64,000 bases of DNA, from positions 3,345,501 to 3,409,500 of the forward strand of contig CM065396.1 in assembly GCA_033060915.1 (NCBI GenBank), given 5' to 3'. The notes beneath the pieces were generated by a model, which did not search any database, was not told where the DNA came from, and saw only the letters and a list, made by a program, of their open reading frames with translations. Shown here piece after piece: positions 34,745 to 45,649 of the stretch. The stretch is from Euryodendron excelsum. Its lineage: Eukaryota; Streptophyta; Magnoliopsida; Ericales; Pentaphylacaceae. Numbering within the stretch: the first letter of the stretch is position 1; every line of letters begins with the position of its first letter. The translations under genes were made by a program, and so were the position numbers.

Positions 34745-37700
34745 ATGGCTCTCCAAGTGCAAGTCCCTCCTCCTCCTCCTCCCTCCTCCTCCTCCTCCTC
34801 CTCCATTCGCTCAGCCCCTGCATGGACCCCCAAGCATTCAATTGTCTGCTCAAGTGGAGGAGTTCACTGGTCCTCCTGTGTGGTGGTTTCGACGATTGCT
34901 TTAGGCGGCGGAGAGAAGAGAAGAGAGAAGAAGATTGGTGTGAGAACTGTAAGAGTGAGGTCGAGCTTGGACACTGCCGGTCCGGTGGTGTCTGTGGGTC
35001 AGGTCACGGAGGTCAACAAGGACACCTTTTGGCCTCTCGTTAAAGCCGCCGGCGACAAGACTGTCGTCCTCGATATGTACACTCAATGGTAATATATGTG
35101 ATATATTTATATCTATATATATTCGCACGGCTACTACTATTGCCATGTAAAAAATGCTATGCCGGACCAAGGTACAGCTATTCGATGCATACGACTGCCG
35201 TACCTTGCTCCGGTAAAAGCCTGCTTTTGTACTCACAATATATATGATGTATATATATATATATATATAATGCCTATGTTTTGTTGTTCACATAAAATTG
35301 GTTCTTTCTCTAATAAACGATAATCTAAGTCATTGAACCACGATGGACCCCATGTGGTGATCTGATGAAACAGAAGAGAACATATGAGAGAAGTTATTAA
35401 GAAAGAAAATATACGTGGAAGTAAATAGACGACAGGCTCATTCGGATAACATGACATTATTGCGGTGATCGTATACCATTAGATACATATATTGGGAACT
35501 TGAGGAAGTAGAAGTTTGTGAGAAAATACCCTGTTTGGTTCCGGTTCCATTTTTTATTTTCATGTTCTCGGGGCAAAAAAATTTGAGAACATTTGGGATA
35601 GAAAGTTTGATTTTGGTGTTTTCGGTGGATGTAATCAGGAAAGAAATATGTAATGGGTTAATTGCTATGTCAAATGGGAAAACTCTTATCGCATTTGTGG
35701 CTCATATAAATTACCCAAAGCTATAGTTATTAGCTGCTCTAACGTCTAGCAGAGGAAGACGAGGAACTGTATGTTGAAATTTTCCACTTTTCAAGTCTTA
35801 AAGGTTTCTATCATATTTTCTTAAATTAGTGGCTTCCCACTCCCTCACAAAATTTTTCGTTGTTTATTTTCTATTGTCTTATGTTTTTCTATGAAAAGAG
35901 CCACTCACTTTGAATACACCTCCAATTCCTAGTTTTTCTCCTAGTTGTTTACAATGTAGCCATATTTTTCTGTGTGTGTCTCTGTGTGTGCACCCTGTTT
36001 GGTGGTTAATAGGTATCAAGATCTTATCATCCATTCTGGAAAGGTTTTATATTTATAGATTTTATTACATCTTTATCAGTTGTTTCACGCTGCACGCGTG
36101 CACATACACATTACTTCAATCTGGTGATTGGCCTTTGTGACAATCTGGTAATTTGTGACTATCTGGAAATTGGAAGTTCATTTATTTTTCTTCAGAATGT
36201 GTTTTTACTTCGATAAATTATATACTGTTAGCAATCTGGAGTTTTGCTGGCACATACCTACCATTTGCTAGTTAACACTTGTATAACTAATAGAAACGCG
36301 ATCACTAATATTTATATTTGATTGAATTTTGGTTCAAAGGAAAGAAAGCATGGAGCTGAAATAACTCACTCTGAATGCTTTTTAAAGGATTACGTGGTAC
36401 GATTAGATCGAATAAGCCTGGTCGTCAATTCCAGTCTATTATGTCTATGGATCTTCCATCATATGATCATCTTGCCCTTTAATGACTTACATTAGGAGAG
36501 GTACCTTCGGTGTTCTGGAAACTTTATTTCTTTTGTTTGTAATATTCACTATGAAAGTAGGGATATAAAAGTCGCTTTACTCCCTCTGTTGAAACTCCGG
36601 TAAAGCATGTATTCCTTTAACTATAGCCTATCCTGGTTAAGTAATAGTTTCAGCATACCTAAGGGGACCAAATCTAAGTGGAGCTTAGTTTTATGTTTTA
36701 GAGGTGGAATTGACTTGGATTCATGCCTGTTTACACTGCAGAGTTGTAACAACTATTAGTGTATATTCAGAGTTTTCTCTTCATTATGTCATAAAATACT
36801 AATTGTACTATTGATGTAAAATCTGTATAGATGTCAGAGGGTTGAAATAGAGGGTTCCAGCTCTACCATGGCCAATTGACGATAGTTTTTTCCCCCCTTG
36901 ACTAAAAGAAATGAACTGACTTGCATCATCATTGGTCTTTTTGTCTTTGGCATTAAGTTTCACATAACTATTATTATCATGTGGTGATACTTCCATTGTG
37001 TGTGGTTTAAACCTATCCAAACAACATCCTGTTGTCCCATCACTGCCTGGTAATGGTTTCAACAAACTTCATATAACTTGTTCTTTACTAGAAGTCATTA
37101 GAGTTATTCTTTTAACAAAAAGTTCATGGGTAACGCATCTATACTCTAGCTTGCTTTCTCCCAATGGTTATTGAATGTTAGCATATTGATACTATATGAA
37201 GCTGACACCTGGGTGATCTTGTTTTTTGAAGCTTTTGTCACACTTTTTTTTTTTCCAGAGAAACTAACTATTTTAAAGAGTGGTGGTTTCTTGTTTTGTT
37301 TTCACGTGGAGTCAAATTCGAATACAAAATTAAAGCATTTCAATGTAAATACACTCTTTGTGGATTCTGAAAGAGTGCAATAATTGAAGAGAGGAACTTG
37401 GTTGGTGAAAGGAAAGTAGAGATGGTTTAAGGAAGAAAAAGAGGATTTTTTGCAAAAAATTCTGTAAACAAAAGATAGATGATAAGATGAGGTAGAGCTC
37501 ATGCGCATCATGTGCAACACCTTCTAGTAGTATTTACATTTCGGCTTGATTGCTAATGTACATAGGATATGATAGTTTGACCTAATTGCATTCATTGCTT
37601 TGACCATGTATTGTTTGGCCATCAATGGTTGTAGAAGGGATTCATGCATTCCCATGGTTGTATGGAGCATTGCCCAAAACAACATACAAAAATTAGTGAG

Positions 37701-38963
37701 GCTACATTTGGTATACAAGGATGGAATGAGCTGGGAATGAAATGGAAGTGGGAATGGAATGAAGCTGGGATTATAGAGGAATACATTCCCAATCCACTGT
37801 TTGGCTGCCAAGATGGAATAGTTCTCCTTTGTCTTTCTTCTTCTCCCTCTTCTCTCACTGCGATAATCCCACCCCTACCACCCCTCCTCCCCTGCCCTAC
37901 CCACTACCAGCCACCACCTATAAAGAGAGAAAGTGAGAGTTTTAGAGAGAGTAACAGAATCTCTTCTTTTTTTAAAAAAAATTCAAAGTGGGATGTAATG
38001 GACATTCCTCACCTCAAGAAAAGGCATGCCCATTCCTACTTCCTTATGCCTTACAAACAAGGGAGAGGGAATGGGATGCTGGAATAGGCATTGCTCAACT
38101 TGAGAAGAGGAATGCCCACTCCCACTTCCTTATACCCTGCTCAACCAAGGAGAGGGAATGGGAAGCTGGAATGGACATTTCATTCCAGCCCATTCCCTCC
38201 TGCCAAACGTACCCTGAAAGAGTATATAAAAATATAACAATCTTGATATATGAAATTGGACTTAGTTGGAAAGGTAGGTGTTCGGCGTTGGTTGAACCAA
38301 TTAATTAGAATGTATGTGGTATCTGTGAAACTAGTTCAGATAATTACCGCATTATCATCATTATTTATATATTGGATATAGCTGTGGGATTGGATTGGAT
38401 TGGATCATGCCAGTTCAGTCCACAGTCCTGAGTGAAGTATTTGTCAATACAAAATGAGTCAGGAAATGTATCTTGAGGTGGTGAAAGTGTCGCTTATCCT
38501 GTGCGTGTGTTACGTGCATTGTATTCTGGGGCATTGTCGTATTTCATTGGATCAATTGACTTCCTAATGACCCTTAATGATGACAATGTTTTTGTTTTGT
38601 TGACTTCCTCTTGATCTCTTAATGTTAATTGGGAATAATTTGTAGGTGTGGTCCTTGCAAGGTGATGGCTCCAAAATTTCAAGAATTGTCCGAGAAGTAT
38701 CTCGATGTTGTTTTCTTAAAGCTTGATTGTAACCAGGAGAACAAGGTTTGTTTCTGTTATTTCCAATACTACACACACATACTCTTTCTCTATCTCTCTC
38801 TCATGTTAATTTTGATAATTGTTGGTAGCCATTGGCAAAGGAGCTAGGAATAAGGGTGGTTCCGACCTTCAAGATTCTTAAAGAAAGTAAAATTGTGAAA
38901 GAAGTCACTGGCGCCAAATTTGATGACTTACTTGGTGCAATTGACAGCGTCAGGTCCAGTTGA
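34745..38963 (+). CDS. TRXF: Thioredoxin f-type, chloroplastic (complete, 3 exons, 192 residues)
   Basis: Stromal disulfide reductase that takes electrons from ferredoxin-thioredoxin reductase and activates Calvin-cycle enzymes such as fructose-1,6-bisphosphatase in light. Exons 34745-35088, 38646-38745 and 38829-38963 join in frame with GT-AG introns and stop at TGA. Residues 1 to about 75 are a Pro/Ser-rich plastid transit peptide ([13 protein letters not shown]...). The mature part has [19 protein letters not shown], then [14 protein letters not shown] with the active-site pair Cys116 and Cys119. LDCNQENK supplies the extra Cys143 that marks f-type thioredoxins, and the cis-proline is Pro160 in VVPTFKIL. 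Length matches the family. The ATG is the first in a CT-rich leader. Intron 1 (3.56 kb) falls inside the Trp115 codon and carries a MITE. All key residues are present, so it should be functional. Confidence 0.97.
35089..38645 (+). other. Thioredoxin f intron 1
   Basis: A 3557 bp phase-2 intron with donor GTAATATA and acceptor TTTGTAG. It divides TG from G in the active-site Trp codon. Apart from the MITE at 37700-38214 and TA-rich repeats at 35250-35270, no gene or transposon was recognised in it. Confidence 0.9.
37700..38214. mobile_element. Tourist/Harbinger-like MITE in thioredoxin f intron 1
   Basis: Inverted ends GGCTACATTTGGTA-ACAAGG (37700) and, read inward from the right, GGGTACGTTTGGCAGGAGGG (38214) are followed on both sides by TGGAATGA or GGAATG repeats. 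The element is flanked by the trinucleotide TGA on both sides (37697-37699 and 38215-38217), as expected for 3 bp duplicating PIF/Harbinger elements, though TTA/TAA is the usual target. It is 515 bp with no transposase. Open frames within it are repeat artefacts. Confidence 0.75.
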
Positions 38964-40129
38964 TATTCTTTTTCTTGCTTCCCTGTTGTAAAAAAATACA
39001 TAAAAAATAAAAGCGATAATATACTTTCATAATAATTATTATTTTTGGGAACAATTATTCTCAAAAGAAAAGGGGAAGCTGGTTTGGAGGAAGGGAGGTG
39101 CCCTTAGACCCTTCCCTATCATGTTTGTTACTTTTTTTTTGGTTTTTTCCTCTGTTATTGTCTACTTAGTTTGTTAATTTCTGCTGGAATCTGAATCGAT
39201 GCAGATGAAAGTTGTTTATAGGAGGAAACATATGCTAAGGTATGCCATCTTTAGTGGAATTTTCTATTTTCTTTTTGTTTTTTTTTTTTGGTTTTCCCTT
39301 GAAATTTTGGGTTGGAAGTTCAATACACCATTTCCTCCAAGTGCAATTTGTTTTTAGGGGCCTGTCTATATATGGAGCTACTCATGAATTATGCTCTTTC
39401 TCTAAAGAAACAAAACATCTATTTACTTTACGAAAGTCTATTTTACCTTCCAAAAACGCAATAAAACGGTCAGGATAAAAAATAAATAAATAAAGAAGCC
39501 AAAACAGTGTCAAACTTTGAAAGAGGAAGAAAGGAAAACTTGGAAGTAGAACTGCTTCAAAATATTTATGCCACAAATTGTGCTCACCCATCGATACTTA
39601 CCCTATTATTAAATAAAAAAAGGGTTTGGAAAGTGAAAGTCCTAGAAAGTTGAGGTATGAGAGGAAAATAAAATTTGGACCCAAAACAAAAAAGGAAAAT
39701 AAAATTAAAAGTGACTTTTCCACGTGCACTTCTTTTTGCTTTTTTGGTACTTGGGAGGCTGAAGCCAATGAAAAGAAAAAAATATATATACTTTTTTTAA
39801 TATATCAGTATTTTCCTACGTTTACGTTATCCATTATATGCAGGAGAGATGAAAAATATCAATACAGTGGATGAAGTGGGAATCTAAATAGTAGAGAATA
39901 AAAAGGTACACTTTTTTTTTTTTTTTTTTCCCTTTACTTCACTCTCTAAGATTCTCTGCCTAGCCAAACGGACTACATATTTTTTGTTTTTTCCCAAAAT
40001 GATTTAAAATATGAGATTCTCATTGTGATATTTCCCTGTTATTTACAAACACATTTAATATCATTAAAAAATAAGCGAAATGACAACTTTGCTTCCAAAT
40101 AAACAATGATCTTGCAAAAGACTAGTCTT
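38964..40129. other. Downstream of thioredoxin f: probable 3' UTR then intergenic DNA
   Basis: The first few hundred bases after the stop at 38963 probably hold the 3' UTR. No clear polyadenylation signal could be singled out in the AT-rich sequence. No further gene was recognised. Confidence 0.35.
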
Positions 40130-40275
40130 CCAAGTTGGTTCCGACTTGGGACTTTAGCATAATGGTCATGACGCTACTTCGACTTAGGCGAGGTTAAGGG
40201 TTTGAGTCTCGACGAAAGTATGGTGCTTTGGGACAAATAATATTTCTTGCTGTACTTGTGTTTGATCCCTTCTCA
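40130..40275 (+). mobile_element. tRNA-derived SINE candidate
   Basis: TAGCATAATGGT at 40155-40166 fits an RNA polymerase III box A, and GGTTTGAGTCTC at 40199-40210 fits box B, at normal spacing. The sequence between them does not fold into a proper cloverleaf and a non-tRNA tail follows (TTGGGACAAATAATATTTC...). This is the layout of a plant SINE head. Borders and target duplications are uncertain. Confidence 0.5.
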
Positions 40276-40780
40276 CAAAAATAAGAAATATAATTTTTAA
40301 ATTCATTATGAATGAAAAAGCTTATAAGAGGAGCATATTTCCATCCACATGTGATAGAGATATTCTTCATTTTAAATGTGATGCGGTCCAAGTACAGTAA
40401 TATTCTGTGGACTTATGAATTCATCAATACAATGCATTTGTCACGGAAAGAAAAGCTAAAAGAAAATGCAATGAGATAATCTAAATTTCTTACTTTTGTT
40501 AGGGTGATGTACAGTTGACAAACTCAAAACCCAACAATGCAACGAGTTATGATAGAATAAGTCTTACTTATGATTTGATAAAATGCTTCAACTGCACTAA
40601 TTTAAGGTAGAGTTTCAATATCTTTCGAGAACGTATGACAATGCCTTCAATCTCGAAACCACCTCATTTTTACTATCAAATTCAATACATTCTCTTGTTG
40701 TGCCTTGATTTTTCCCGTGTCGAAAAAAAAAACACGAGACTTCTTTTCACAAGAAAAAGTTTGCTAAAGGGGTTGATCTC
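40276..40780. other. Intergenic DNA, no feature recognised
   Basis: AT-rich sequence without a recognisable gene or repeat border. Confidence 0.4.
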
Positions 40781-40789
40781 ATAGAAACT

Positions 40790-42110
40790 TCATATAGGTT
40801 TTTTGAAAAGTTTTGGAGTCGCCAGCTTACACGAATAAAGGCATGTTAGGTTATTTTAAAGTAAAAGTGTTTTGAAAAACACTTTTACTTTTTAACAATA
40901 TTTCTAGTTTTAAAAATTGATTTAACTTTGAAAGCACTTCTTTTTTTTTTTTTTTTAAAGAAAATAGCTTCGGGCTAGTCTTACGAACTAGAGATCTAGG
41001 TACGGGAGTTATCTTTACCCTCTTTATACTGCTCATGTTCTCCAATTTTTATTTCCACTTCTTGAAAAGATATTTAATATTTTGAAAAGGACTTAGGGTA
41101 GTCGATCACATGAGGATGGATGATACATGTATGCATGATGATTTTAACAAATATTTTTTGAAGAGGGTTTGAAAAGATAGAGTTGAAGGAGATTTGAAAG
41201 TTTGGAATTAAAAAAGAGTTTTTGAAAAATGTGTCCTTTTAGAATATGGTAATTGCAACTAGATTTTCCACAAGTTGCCAGCATATCCATGTAGGGGAAA
41301 ATCAAGTTATTTGTTTGTGCGCGCATGAAAACAAAGGATATGATGTGGAAATTTTAAAAAATGATTGACACTCCTTTGGACAAGGTTTGAAGTAGATATA
41401 TGTTTTGAAGATGCTTTTTGAAAAGGACTTGAAAATTGAACGACCTGGAATGCTTTCTTGGAACTTTTTGGGGTCGATTTTGATACTTAGTTTTGAAAAG
41501 GGTTTCAAAACTTGGAAATGTGCCTTGGCAGCATGAAAAGTGGCTATGAATTTTAGAATAGAATTTGGAAATTTTGAGAAGTGAACTTGAGATTTGAAGT
41601 TTGAAAAAAGATCTTGGTTTGAAGTTTGCAAAAATGGCTTAGGGCTTGGATGTGGTGTCTTGGTAGCATTAAGAGTCACATGGAATTTAATTTTGATATT
41701 TTGGAGAGCGGCTTTGAGGGCTTGGACTAATTGATAGTTGAAGAGGGGGTCTGATATTTGAAGTTGGATAAGGACTTCAGTTTCGAGGACGCACCTAAGC
41801 GACATGACCAGGGTTACTTGAAGGACTGGAAAATATTTTGACAAAGATAGAACCTAAGATTTAGATTTTGGAACCTTATGTGAGAGTTTTGAGTATTGGA
41901 AAAATCACTTCGAAGATTCTAGGGGCATTTGAAAATTTTGGATTTTGAGTTTGAAAAGGCTCGAACAATTGACTTATAACTTTTGGAAATAGGATTTGGG
42001 AGTGTCGCACCCCTCCCTCGATTCCACTCAAGTTGCTCCAATTAACCGAGAAATGGAAAAAGATGACGACAAAGAATTGAAGCACTTGGAAGGAGAAGTT
42101 GCTCCATCCA
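40790..42110 (+). repeat. Retroelement-derived repeat, copy A
   Basis: It begins with TTTTTTGAAAAGTTTTGGAG-TCGCCAG, then TTACGAACTAGAGATCTAGG-TACGGGAG, then CTCCAATTTTTATTTCCACT. The same three landmarks in the same order recur at 45670-46030. After them comes a long run rich in TTTGAAAA/GGTTTGAAA. The GAGTCGCCA...GTGTTAGCACC style is one I associate with plant LTR retroelements. No protein domain is visible; the 180-residue frame on the minus strand (41302-41844) is compositional. Confidence 0.5.
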
Positions 42111-43900
42111 AATTACTACAGATGTAGCATCAAGGCTTGAGCAGAGCTTGAAACTTCGAGTGGAGGTGTTACCAAATGGATATATATTTGCTCACAAATA
42201 TCTCTCCTCTTGGCATCAAGTGCCAAACTTTTGAAGATCTGAGAGGAATTAATGGCGATGTCGAGAGAGCTCATCAATTATGACAAAGCACCTTTTGTTG
42301 ATGATAAAGAGCCGCTGGGAGAGGAGTTCATATGGAGATATATCACTTTTTCCTTAAAGAACCTAACCATGGAGCAGGTTAGGTCCTTCTAGGACTGTGA
42401 AATTTGAAAATTACTTCAAACAATCAAATTTTAAGAGAGGGTTTCTAGAATTGCATTCGTTTGAAAAAGTGTTTGAAGAACATTTTTAAAGAGATTTTAT
42501 AAACCGTTGGAAAACATTTTGAGAAAATTCCAAGAGAGTATTTAGAGATAGTTTTGAAAAATATTTTCAAAGTTTGAAACCCCTTTTAAGAATGCTTTTG
42601 GAAAAACACTTTTAACAAGGTTTCAATAGAGTTTGAGAGGGTTTTTAAAAAAATGATTTCAAAAAATGTTCATGGAAAACAATTTTGAGGATGGGTTTGA
42701 TAAGATTTTGAGCTTATGAAATAGATCTGAAGGGTTTAAGAACCCTGTTAAAAATACTTGAAAAGAGGGTTTGAGAATCCTTCGAAAATGCTTTGAAAAG
42801 TACTTTTGGGAAACATTTTTGAGCTCTTAAAGATAATGCAAGTGTAATGCAAGAGGGGTTAGGTTTTCAACAAAATCCAATAAGGTTGTCTTAGCCATAC
42901 CCCTTTTGGTTTAGCCACAAACACTCCCAATATGGTTATATTTGTGACCTCTCCAAGGTATGGCCTTAGAATACAAGAATGAGGGTTTGAAGGAAGGGGA
43001 GTAAATGAGAAGCGGATTAGAGAAGCTTAGAGATGAAGATAAGGATAGGGGGTTAAGTTCTTGAGAGCTTTACCTTTGGTTCTTTCTCCTTAGACTTCAA
43101 CCTTCTTCTTCACTGTCTGATGGAGGGCCTTCAAGGTTTTTCAACTGAGAAAGGCTAAGGATTTTCATTTCTAGAGGGCAATCAATAGAGTAACGATGTA
43201 ATTTCTCCACCTCGAGGCTTAAGGGAGGAAAACTGGCCGGGGCTCAATACATTTAGAACATGCATCCATCAATCTTAGGCTAGGTTCATGTCCTTTGTGC
43301 GTGCAACCTAGTCCCTATATTTGCCATGTGAAATTTCTAGACACGTGGCAAATCCGTCCTAACAACAAGTTTTGTCAATTTTCTAGTCATGCAATGAACG
43401 GAACTTACTTATGCTTCCATCCCGATGATTTTTTAGCTACTATGATCTTAGTCGTGAAGATTGGGCACGGATTTGGAGAATCCAACTATGTTAAAATGTT
43501 ATTCTCAAAATTATCTATAAACTGGTGTAATTTGGAGTCTCGGATAGAAGAGGAAAAAATTTCTGGAAAAAGGGTTTCCCAATTAACACCTTGGAAGCGT
43601 AAGCAATTAGGATTCCAAGTTTTTTAATTTTGGCTAGTTTTTTTATCCTATATTCGTGGCTTTAGAGTAATGGTACAAGAGAACCAACAACATAGGTTTG
43701 AAGTGCTTTGGAAACTCTTTACAATGGTATAGGACTCATGCCTCAAATTAATCATATGCTATGGTGGAAAGCGGAATGAGGTGAGGAAGAAAACCAGCCT
43801 CCGAGATTACTTTATTTTGGTCACATTCTTTGAGTCAGGGCCCACACCGTAAAGGCCTAAGATCAGTACTAGAGTATTTCGGAAGGCAGTGAACGTATGC
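42111..43900 (+). other. Interior of the repeat domain, unassigned
   Basis: Non-coding or decayed sequence between the two related copies. A possible relic lies around 42250-42400, and the 110-residue frame at 43295-43627 has no recognisable domain. It is likely part of the same retroelement-derived block. Confidence 0.3.
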
Positions 43901-45100
43901 TGGTGTGGTTTATTCCATTCTGGGGGGCCAGATAGTCCTACAAAAGAGCGTCAAAGTGCATAGGGGTAAAAAGATCATTTTGCACTGGTGTTGGTCGGAG
44001 TCAACACAGTATGGTGTGCAAAGAATTTTGAAATGCAAGATCGATGTAGAGTGGTCTGGGGTGGCTCTCCACTTTGTAGGCTTTGAAAGGGTGTTGTGCA
44101 GCTTAAAGAGCGAAACATGCATTTTACACCATGGTGGACACAAAGGCATTGGTATGAACCGACTTAGAATTTTGAGTGTTATGATCTCAAAAGGGGTGGC
44201 TCTTCACTTCAAGGGGTCGCACAACCATTGGGAAGTGTGTTGGGTAAGGATAAAATGGTCATTTAGTACTAGGGTGGCCACGAAGCCAAAAGATAAAAAA
44301 TCGACTAAGGTTTTTGAATGTTATGAACTCAAATAGTCTGGTGAGACGGTTCTAAGGCCACATAACCTCTGAAATTATGTTAGGGTGGCCGAAGAGTAAA
44401 ATAGTCATTTTACCGTCGATCTGCACTAGTGGGGACCTATTGGAGATTTTGAGTATTTTCGGACTCAAATGCTAGCGAGATGGTTCTTGAGACTGCACAG
44501 TCTCGTAAAGCGTATCGGGTGCCCGAGGAAAAAAAATGTTCATTTTATCACCGATGCACACTAATTAGGACCAACTGGAGATTTTTGAGTATTTTTTAAT
44601 AAACAGTCTAGCGAGGTGGTTCTCGAGGTCATATAGCCTCGAATAACTTGAGGGTAAAATAATCATTTTATCACCAATAGATGGTAGTGGGGATGATTGA
44701 AGATTTTGAGTATTTCCTTACTCAAACAGTCTAGCAAGATGGTTTTTGAGTTAGTGGGGCCTCAAAAAGCGCTTTGAGGACTCCAAAGGCAAAAAGGTTA
44801 TTTTGCCATTGATGCGCATTAGTGAGGACTGATTGGAGGTTTTAGGGTATTTTTGCACTTAAACGATCTAACGCGATAGTTCTTGAGGCCGTGCGACATC
44901 AAAAAGCATGTCAAGGTGCTCGAGGGGCTAAATGATTATTTTATTATTTATGCGCGCTGGAGGCGACTGCTTAGAGATTGTTTAGTATCTCTGCACTCAA
45001 ATGATATGGCAAGGTGGTTCTTGAGCCCACGCAGCTTTGAAAAGTGTGTCGAGGTGCATGAGGATAAAATAATCATTTTACACCGAATTATCGAAAGAAC
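43900..45100 (+). repeat. Tandem array of about nine ~137 bp units
   Basis: The anchor GTAAAATAATCATTTTACC (variable) recurs near 43966, 44110, 44249, 44396, 44525, 44653, 44788, 44927 and 45062, a spacing of 127-147 bases. Each unit also contains a CTCAAA-CAGTCTAGCGAGATGG-TTCTTGAGG block and an AGTGAGGACC-ATTGGAGATTTTGAG block. Units are diverged from each other. The long frames at 43905-44336 arise because early unit lengths are near multiples of three. Confidence 0.85.
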
Positions 45101-45649
45101 AAAAATTGGGTGCTTACAAGTAGCGTGAGACTAGAGTTTTCACTTTTTAAAGAGAGAAAATGGGAGAGGAGAAATATGGGTGTGAAAATGTTGAGGTGGC
45201 CTTCTATTTATAGACTTCTTTTGTCACGACAATATAATGTCGTGATGTGCATTTTTCTTCATCATGGCATGGAATGCCTTGAGGTGTAATTTTCCCTATC
45301 ACCCTATTAAAATGTTGTGACATTTGTAATCATTGGCCTATTGATACGTGGCTGTACGAGGAAGATGCCACATATTTAGGGGCGATGATGTCATCTACTT
45401 TACCTCAACATGGCATGTGACAATAAGGCATTATAGTGCCAAAGTGTAGAAAATTGAACGTCAAGGCATTGCAGTATCATATCCCTTGACTTGGCCTACT
45501 TTGGTGCTCTCCAGTTTGAGATATTTTCCCTCAATTGCTTCTCCGGACTTCAAATGATGATATATGAGACCACCAGCCTCTAGTTTAGGTCATCAGAATC
45601 CGTCTAAACTCCAGTTTGGTGGCTTCGGAGGTGTTGGACCTCCACTTAA

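Noticed and set aside
34735..35043. Alternative plus-strand frame over thioredoxin f exon 1
   Set aside because: The frame from 34745 carries the transit peptide and the f-type thioredoxin sequence and joins exons 2 and 3; the other frame does not.
37644..38308. Frames of 147 and 106 residues in thioredoxin f intron 1
   Set aside because: They coincide with the GGAATGGGA-rich MITE and its flank.
40150..40215. A functional tRNA gene
   Set aside because: Boxes A and B are present, but the arms do not pair into a cloverleaf, so it was kept only as a SINE candidate.
41302..41844. Minus-strand frame of 180 residues
   Set aside because: Lys/Phe/Ser/Pro-rich translation of a TTTGAAAA-type repeat, with no domain and no conserved motif; best explained by base composition.
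43905..44336. Plus-strand frame of 143 residues
   Set aside because: It lies wholly in the ~137 bp tandem array and has no recognisable motif.
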